From the NCBI GenBank assembly GCA_942493235.1, contig OW818676.1, positions 3,720,001-3,784,000 on the forward strand: a stretch of DNA of 64,000 nucleotides, given 5' to 3'. A program made the position numbers and the translations under genes. Below the pieces are notes generated by a model that was not told the DNA's origin, searched no databases, and worked only from the letters and a program-made list of their open reading frames with translations. Positions 61,257 through 64,000 of this stretch are shown one piece after another (the stretch's first letter is position 1; every line of letters starts with the position of its first letter). Source of the DNA: ENR-C587 sp942493235 (lineage in GTDB: Bacteria > Bacteroidota > Ignavibacteria > Kapaibacteriales > UBA2268).

Positions 61257-64000
61257 TTATCTGACTATACTAATTGGATAAGCTATTGCTTCACTTCCGA
61301 TAGTTATAATTAATTGATAAGTACCGGAATTGATTTTAGATAAATCAAATTTCAATTCATAAGTACCGAATAGTAATGATTGATAGTACAAGTCGGCTAC
61401 TTTTCTGCCTAAATTATCATATAAATAAGCACTTACATTACCATTTTCAAAAACATCAAGAGTAGTTGAAATTGAATTTGATACAGGATTAGGATAGGGA
61501 TATTCGGCATCAATAGTCAAATCTTCTTCCATTAATCCGTCGCGACGCAGTGTCCAGCGAGAACGTGGGTTATTTGCCGCATCATCTTGAAGATAGAATG
61601 GGCTTGAGTCATTATTGAACTCAATTACTTTAAAATAAACTAATTGATAACGAGTTAATCCTGTAACATTTACTACGGGATTTTCATCAACACCGTAATA
61701 TAATATTCTGTTTTCTTGAACTTGTGCTGCCAATGTATAATTGGAATTTGCTGTTGCACTATATCCGATTCCATCAGTTAATGGAGACGAAGTAAGTCTA
61801 TACTGCTTACGGCATAGTAAAACACTGCCTTGACCATCACCACGTGTCCAGCGAACAGTCATACTGCTACGTGTAATGTTTGAGAAGATTATATTTGATG
61901 ATTGCAAGGAGGGATTTGCCAACCCGCCTATCCCCTGTATGTCGTAAGTATAAGGATTTTCATCAGTATCATTGTTAGCAATGCTGATAGTAGCTAAGCG
62001 ATTACCAACATCCGACGGATCAAAAGTAACTTCAAAAGTAATAGAAGCACTTGCAACAATTGGAGAATTGGGTTGTACTGTTACAGTAAAGTCAGCTGAA
62101 TTAGCACCTACGATTGCAACTTTTGGTGTTCCAGATAATGTCAAATCAGAAGTACCTATATTTTCAATTGTAAAGGTTCTAACTAATGTTGAGCCGTTAT
62201 CATACACAACTGATCCGAAATCAGTATGCTTGGCTAAAGACGGAGCATCATCTCCGTTAGGAATATTCACCGAATTACCGGTAATATTAATTTCTGGGAC
62301 TGTACCTGTGCCTTGAATTTTAAATGTATAAGGATTTTCATCTGTGTCACTATTTGCAATACTAACTGTAGCTTCTAATAAACCCGCTGTTGATGGATTC
62401 AATGTTATTTCAAAACTTAGGTTAGCTCCTGAAGCTATTGTTGATGATAAGGGCTGACTGCTTATTGCAAAATCCGTCGAACCACTGATAGTTACATAAT
62501 TAGGGCTTGTACCGGATAAAGTCAAATCAGAAGTACCAACATTTTCAATTGTGAAAGTATGAACTATATCGCCACTTGCAACTGTTTGCGACCCGAAATC
62601 AGTATGGTCGTCTGAAGTCGGTAGGACATCACCATTAGCAATCGTTTGTGAATTACCGATAAGATTAATTTCGGGAAGTGCACCTGTTCCTTGAATATTA
62701 AAAATAAACGGATTCTCATCGGTATCATCGTTTGCTATGGAAATAGTTGCCGAGCGCGTTCCGAGTGCAGACGGATTGAATGTGACGGTGAAAGTTAAAG
62801 AAGCTCCGCTCGCAATGGTTGCCGCAGATGGCTGTGTGGTTACCGTAAAATCGCCTGCGGTTACACTTACGATGGGCGTTCCTGATAGATTCAGTGCAAG
62901 CGAACCGGTATTCCCTATTGTAAAAGTATGCGAAACAGTACTTCCGGCAATAGTAGCTGACCCGAAGTCGGTATCATCGGCAGCCGATGGGCTTAAATCG
63001 CCATTGGTAATAGAAATGCCGTTTCCTAACATGTCAATTTCAGGTTCTTCAGGGAATTGATAAGAAAGGAAAGGATATTTGCCGTTTTTGTCATCTGCCC
63101 TGTCCCAGTAATCGTTGGTTCCATTGATTGTTTCCACTCTGAAATCCCATCCAGCATCAGTAAAAGTTGATTTGGTTTGCATTTCGGCTGTGGTTTTTCC
63201 TGTAATTCCTGTATTTCCGGCAACTGCCTGACCTGTAGTTTGTGTGTCAAAGAAGCAGTTAAAGTTTGCAGGGGCGCCCAGAACCCTTGCGACAAAACCT
63301 CTTGGTGTATTTACTGCACTTACAGCTCCTGTACAGTAGCTATTTCGGACTGTAACAACAGTACTACCACCCTCAAATCCTGAAAATCCGCCAGCATAAG
63401 CCAAACCTCCATTGCTGCTGTTTGTTACACTACCAGTTGCATAGCTATTGTTGAGAACAATCCCCGTTACACTTGAATCAAATTCGCCGGAAAAACCTCC
63501 TGCATAAGTATTGTTATAAGTTCCGTTAATTAATACATTACCAGTGGCATAACAATTGTTAATATTTAGATTGTTGCTTGCTCCCAGAAATCCACCGGCT
63601 CTTTTAAGACCGGTTACGTTGCAACTTGAGTAACTATTTGATATTGTTCCTCCACCACCATATCCTAATAAGCCTCCGATCATACCGTTAAGGCTGCCAT
63701 CGATACCACCGTATAAACTACCTGAAGAAGAACAATTAGATACAGTAATAGAAGAGGCATAACCTATCAATGCTCCAACATAATTGCGTCCGGTAATATT
63801 TACATTTGTCAGAACAACATTTGTTACAGTAACAGTTCCGGTTCTTCCGAACAAACCTATATAATCAGTAGAAGGTCTTCTTATAAAAAGATTATTAATT
63901 ATATACCCCTGACCATTATAGTGTCCGCTAAATGGAGTAGTACTGTTTCCGATTGGTAAAAACCCGTTTCCGAAGTCCCATGTAGATGTGCTTGTAGCAT
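61257..64000 (-). CDS. Large secreted GLUG / choice-of-anchor D protein with T9SS domain (5' end outside window)
   Basis: The frame stays open to the window end (its first visible residues are ATSTSTWDFGNGFLPIG), so the N-terminus and signal peptide are missing; more than 900 residues are visible. The N-terminal part has GLUG-type beta-helix repeats (VGALIGYASSITVSNCSSSGSL, GGLLGYGGGGTISNSYSSCNV, AGGFSGE). Three ~110-residue ASPM/SPD-2/Hydin-like choice-of-anchor D domains follow, each EIxxxGNxxxIxNGD ... DFGS ... FTIxNxG ... ISIANxDTDENPxxxxIQGTG. Then come a Fn3-like module and a type A T9SS tail (YPYPNPVSNSISTT ... NSGTYQLIITI). It is probably a cell-surface adhesin. Confidence 0.85.
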   Translation of the reverse strand, partial: ATSTSTWDFGNGFLPIGNSTTPFSGHYNGQGYIINNLFIRRPSTDYIGLFGRTGTVTVTNVVLTNVNITGRNYVGALIGYASSITVSNCSSSGSLYGGIDGSLNGMIGGLLGYGGGGTISNSYSSCNVTGLKRAGGFLGASNNLNINNCYATGNVLINGTYNNTYAGGFSGEFDSSVTGIVLNNSYATGSVTNSSNGGLAYAGGFSGFEGGSTVVTVRNSYCTGAVSAVNTPRGFVARVLGAPANFNCFFDTQTTGQAVAGNTGITGKTTAEMQTKSTFTDAGWDFRVETINGTNDYWDRADDKNGKYPFLSYQFPEEPEIDMLGNGISITNGDLSPSAADDTDFGSATIAGSTVSHTFTIGNTGSLALNLSGTPIVSVTAGDFTVTTQPSAATIASGASLTFTVTFNPSALGTRSATISIANDDTDENPFIFNIQGTGALPEINLIGNSQTIANGDVLPTSDDHTDFGSQTVASGDIVHTFTIENVGTSDLTLSGTSPNYVTISGSTDFAISSQPLSSTIASGANLSFEITLNPSTAGLLEATVSIANSDTDENPYTFKIQGTGTVPEINITGNSVNIPNGDDAPSLAKHTDFGSVVYDNGSTLVRTFTIENIGTSDLTLSGTPKVAIVGANSADFTVTVQPNSPIVASASITFEVTFDPSDVGNRLATISIANNDTDENPYTYDIQGIGGLANPSLQSSNIIFSNITRSSMTVRWTRGDGQGSVLLCRKQYRLTSSPLTDGIGYSATANSNYTLAAQVQENRILYYGVDENPVVNVTGLTRYQLVYFKVIEFNNDSSPFYLQDDAANNPRSRWTLRRDGLMEEDLTIDAEYPYPNPVSNSISTTLDVFENGNVSAYLYDNLGRKVADLYYQSLLFGTYELKFDLSKINSGTYQLIITIGSEAIAYPISIVR

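Noticed and set aside
61972..63060. Plus-strand ORFs of 107-114 codons within the anchor-domain gene
   Set aside because: They are antisense shadows of the repeated choice-of-anchor D domains, which explains why they resemble each other.
1..64000. tRNA or rRNA genes
   Set aside because: Intergenic regions were scanned by eye for T-loop GGTTCRAAT-type boxes with acceptor stems and for rRNA motifs; none was found, though a covariance search was not possible.

Overview
The window is AT-rich, gene-dense bacterial chromosome carrying markers of the Bacteroidota/Chlorobiota (FCB) superphylum. These are three proteins that appear to end in type IX secretion (T9SS) type A sorting domains, an Oar-like TonB-dependent receptor with a carboxypeptidase-regulatory-like plug extension, a very large sensor kinase with a two-component-regulator propeller and Y_Y_Y domain, and LytTR signalling. 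The co-existing flagellar stator genes motA/motB argue against a typical gut Bacteroides and fit lineages such as Ignavibacteria or Kapabacteria. That placement is inference; a marker-gene tree would settle it. No tRNA, rRNA or CRISPR array was seen.

Layout. 0-5.7 kb: the end of a glyceraldehyde-3-phosphate dehydrogenase gene, a DUF3795 protein bracketed by two copies of an intergenic repeat, a secreted unknown, an mlaE/GlmU-like pair, a PduO-type adenosyltransferase and RsgA. 5.8-11.2 kb: a tight five-gene operon (TPR lipoprotein, motA, motB, response regulator with a decayed HD-GYP domain, SAM hydrolase). 11.2-22 kb: metabolic and housekeeping genes (amidohydrolase, anmK, purK, an SDR, hisS, an MBL hydrolase), a T9SS cargo and a small secreted peptide gene. 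22.3-28.8 kb: a CheR-like methyltransferase, a 1214-residue sensor kinase, a CDF-like membrane protein and ruvB.

28.8-34.6 kb is the accessory part. A cysteine-rich exported protein gene, a TlpA-like thioredoxin gene and a broken outer-membrane-protein gene lie between identical 58-bp direct repeats, followed by a frameshifted IS110-family transposase. 34.6-58.6 kb returns to core genes (gyrA, pth, thiN, clpP, def, obg, rnr) mixed with two sensor systems, a TonB receptor, an MFS transporter and an orphan sugar-type binding lipoprotein. 58.6-64 kb holds two T9SS cargo genes, a plant-like leucine-rich-repeat protein and a GLUG/choice-of-anchor protein cut by the window edge.

The intergenic DNA is the most unusual aspect. 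It carries several interleaved repeat families: a ~135-bp element with inverted ends and an internal hairpin arm; perfect 20-24 bp palindromes; palindromes followed by a conserved ATYGGTA tail; ~300-440 bp non-coding blocks bounded by inverted copies of a GGNTCTT...CTRTTTT motif; and an 80-bp tandem array. The best candidate for a little-described protein system is the cysteine-rich protein/TlpA/outer-membrane-protein module at 29.8-32.5 kb.
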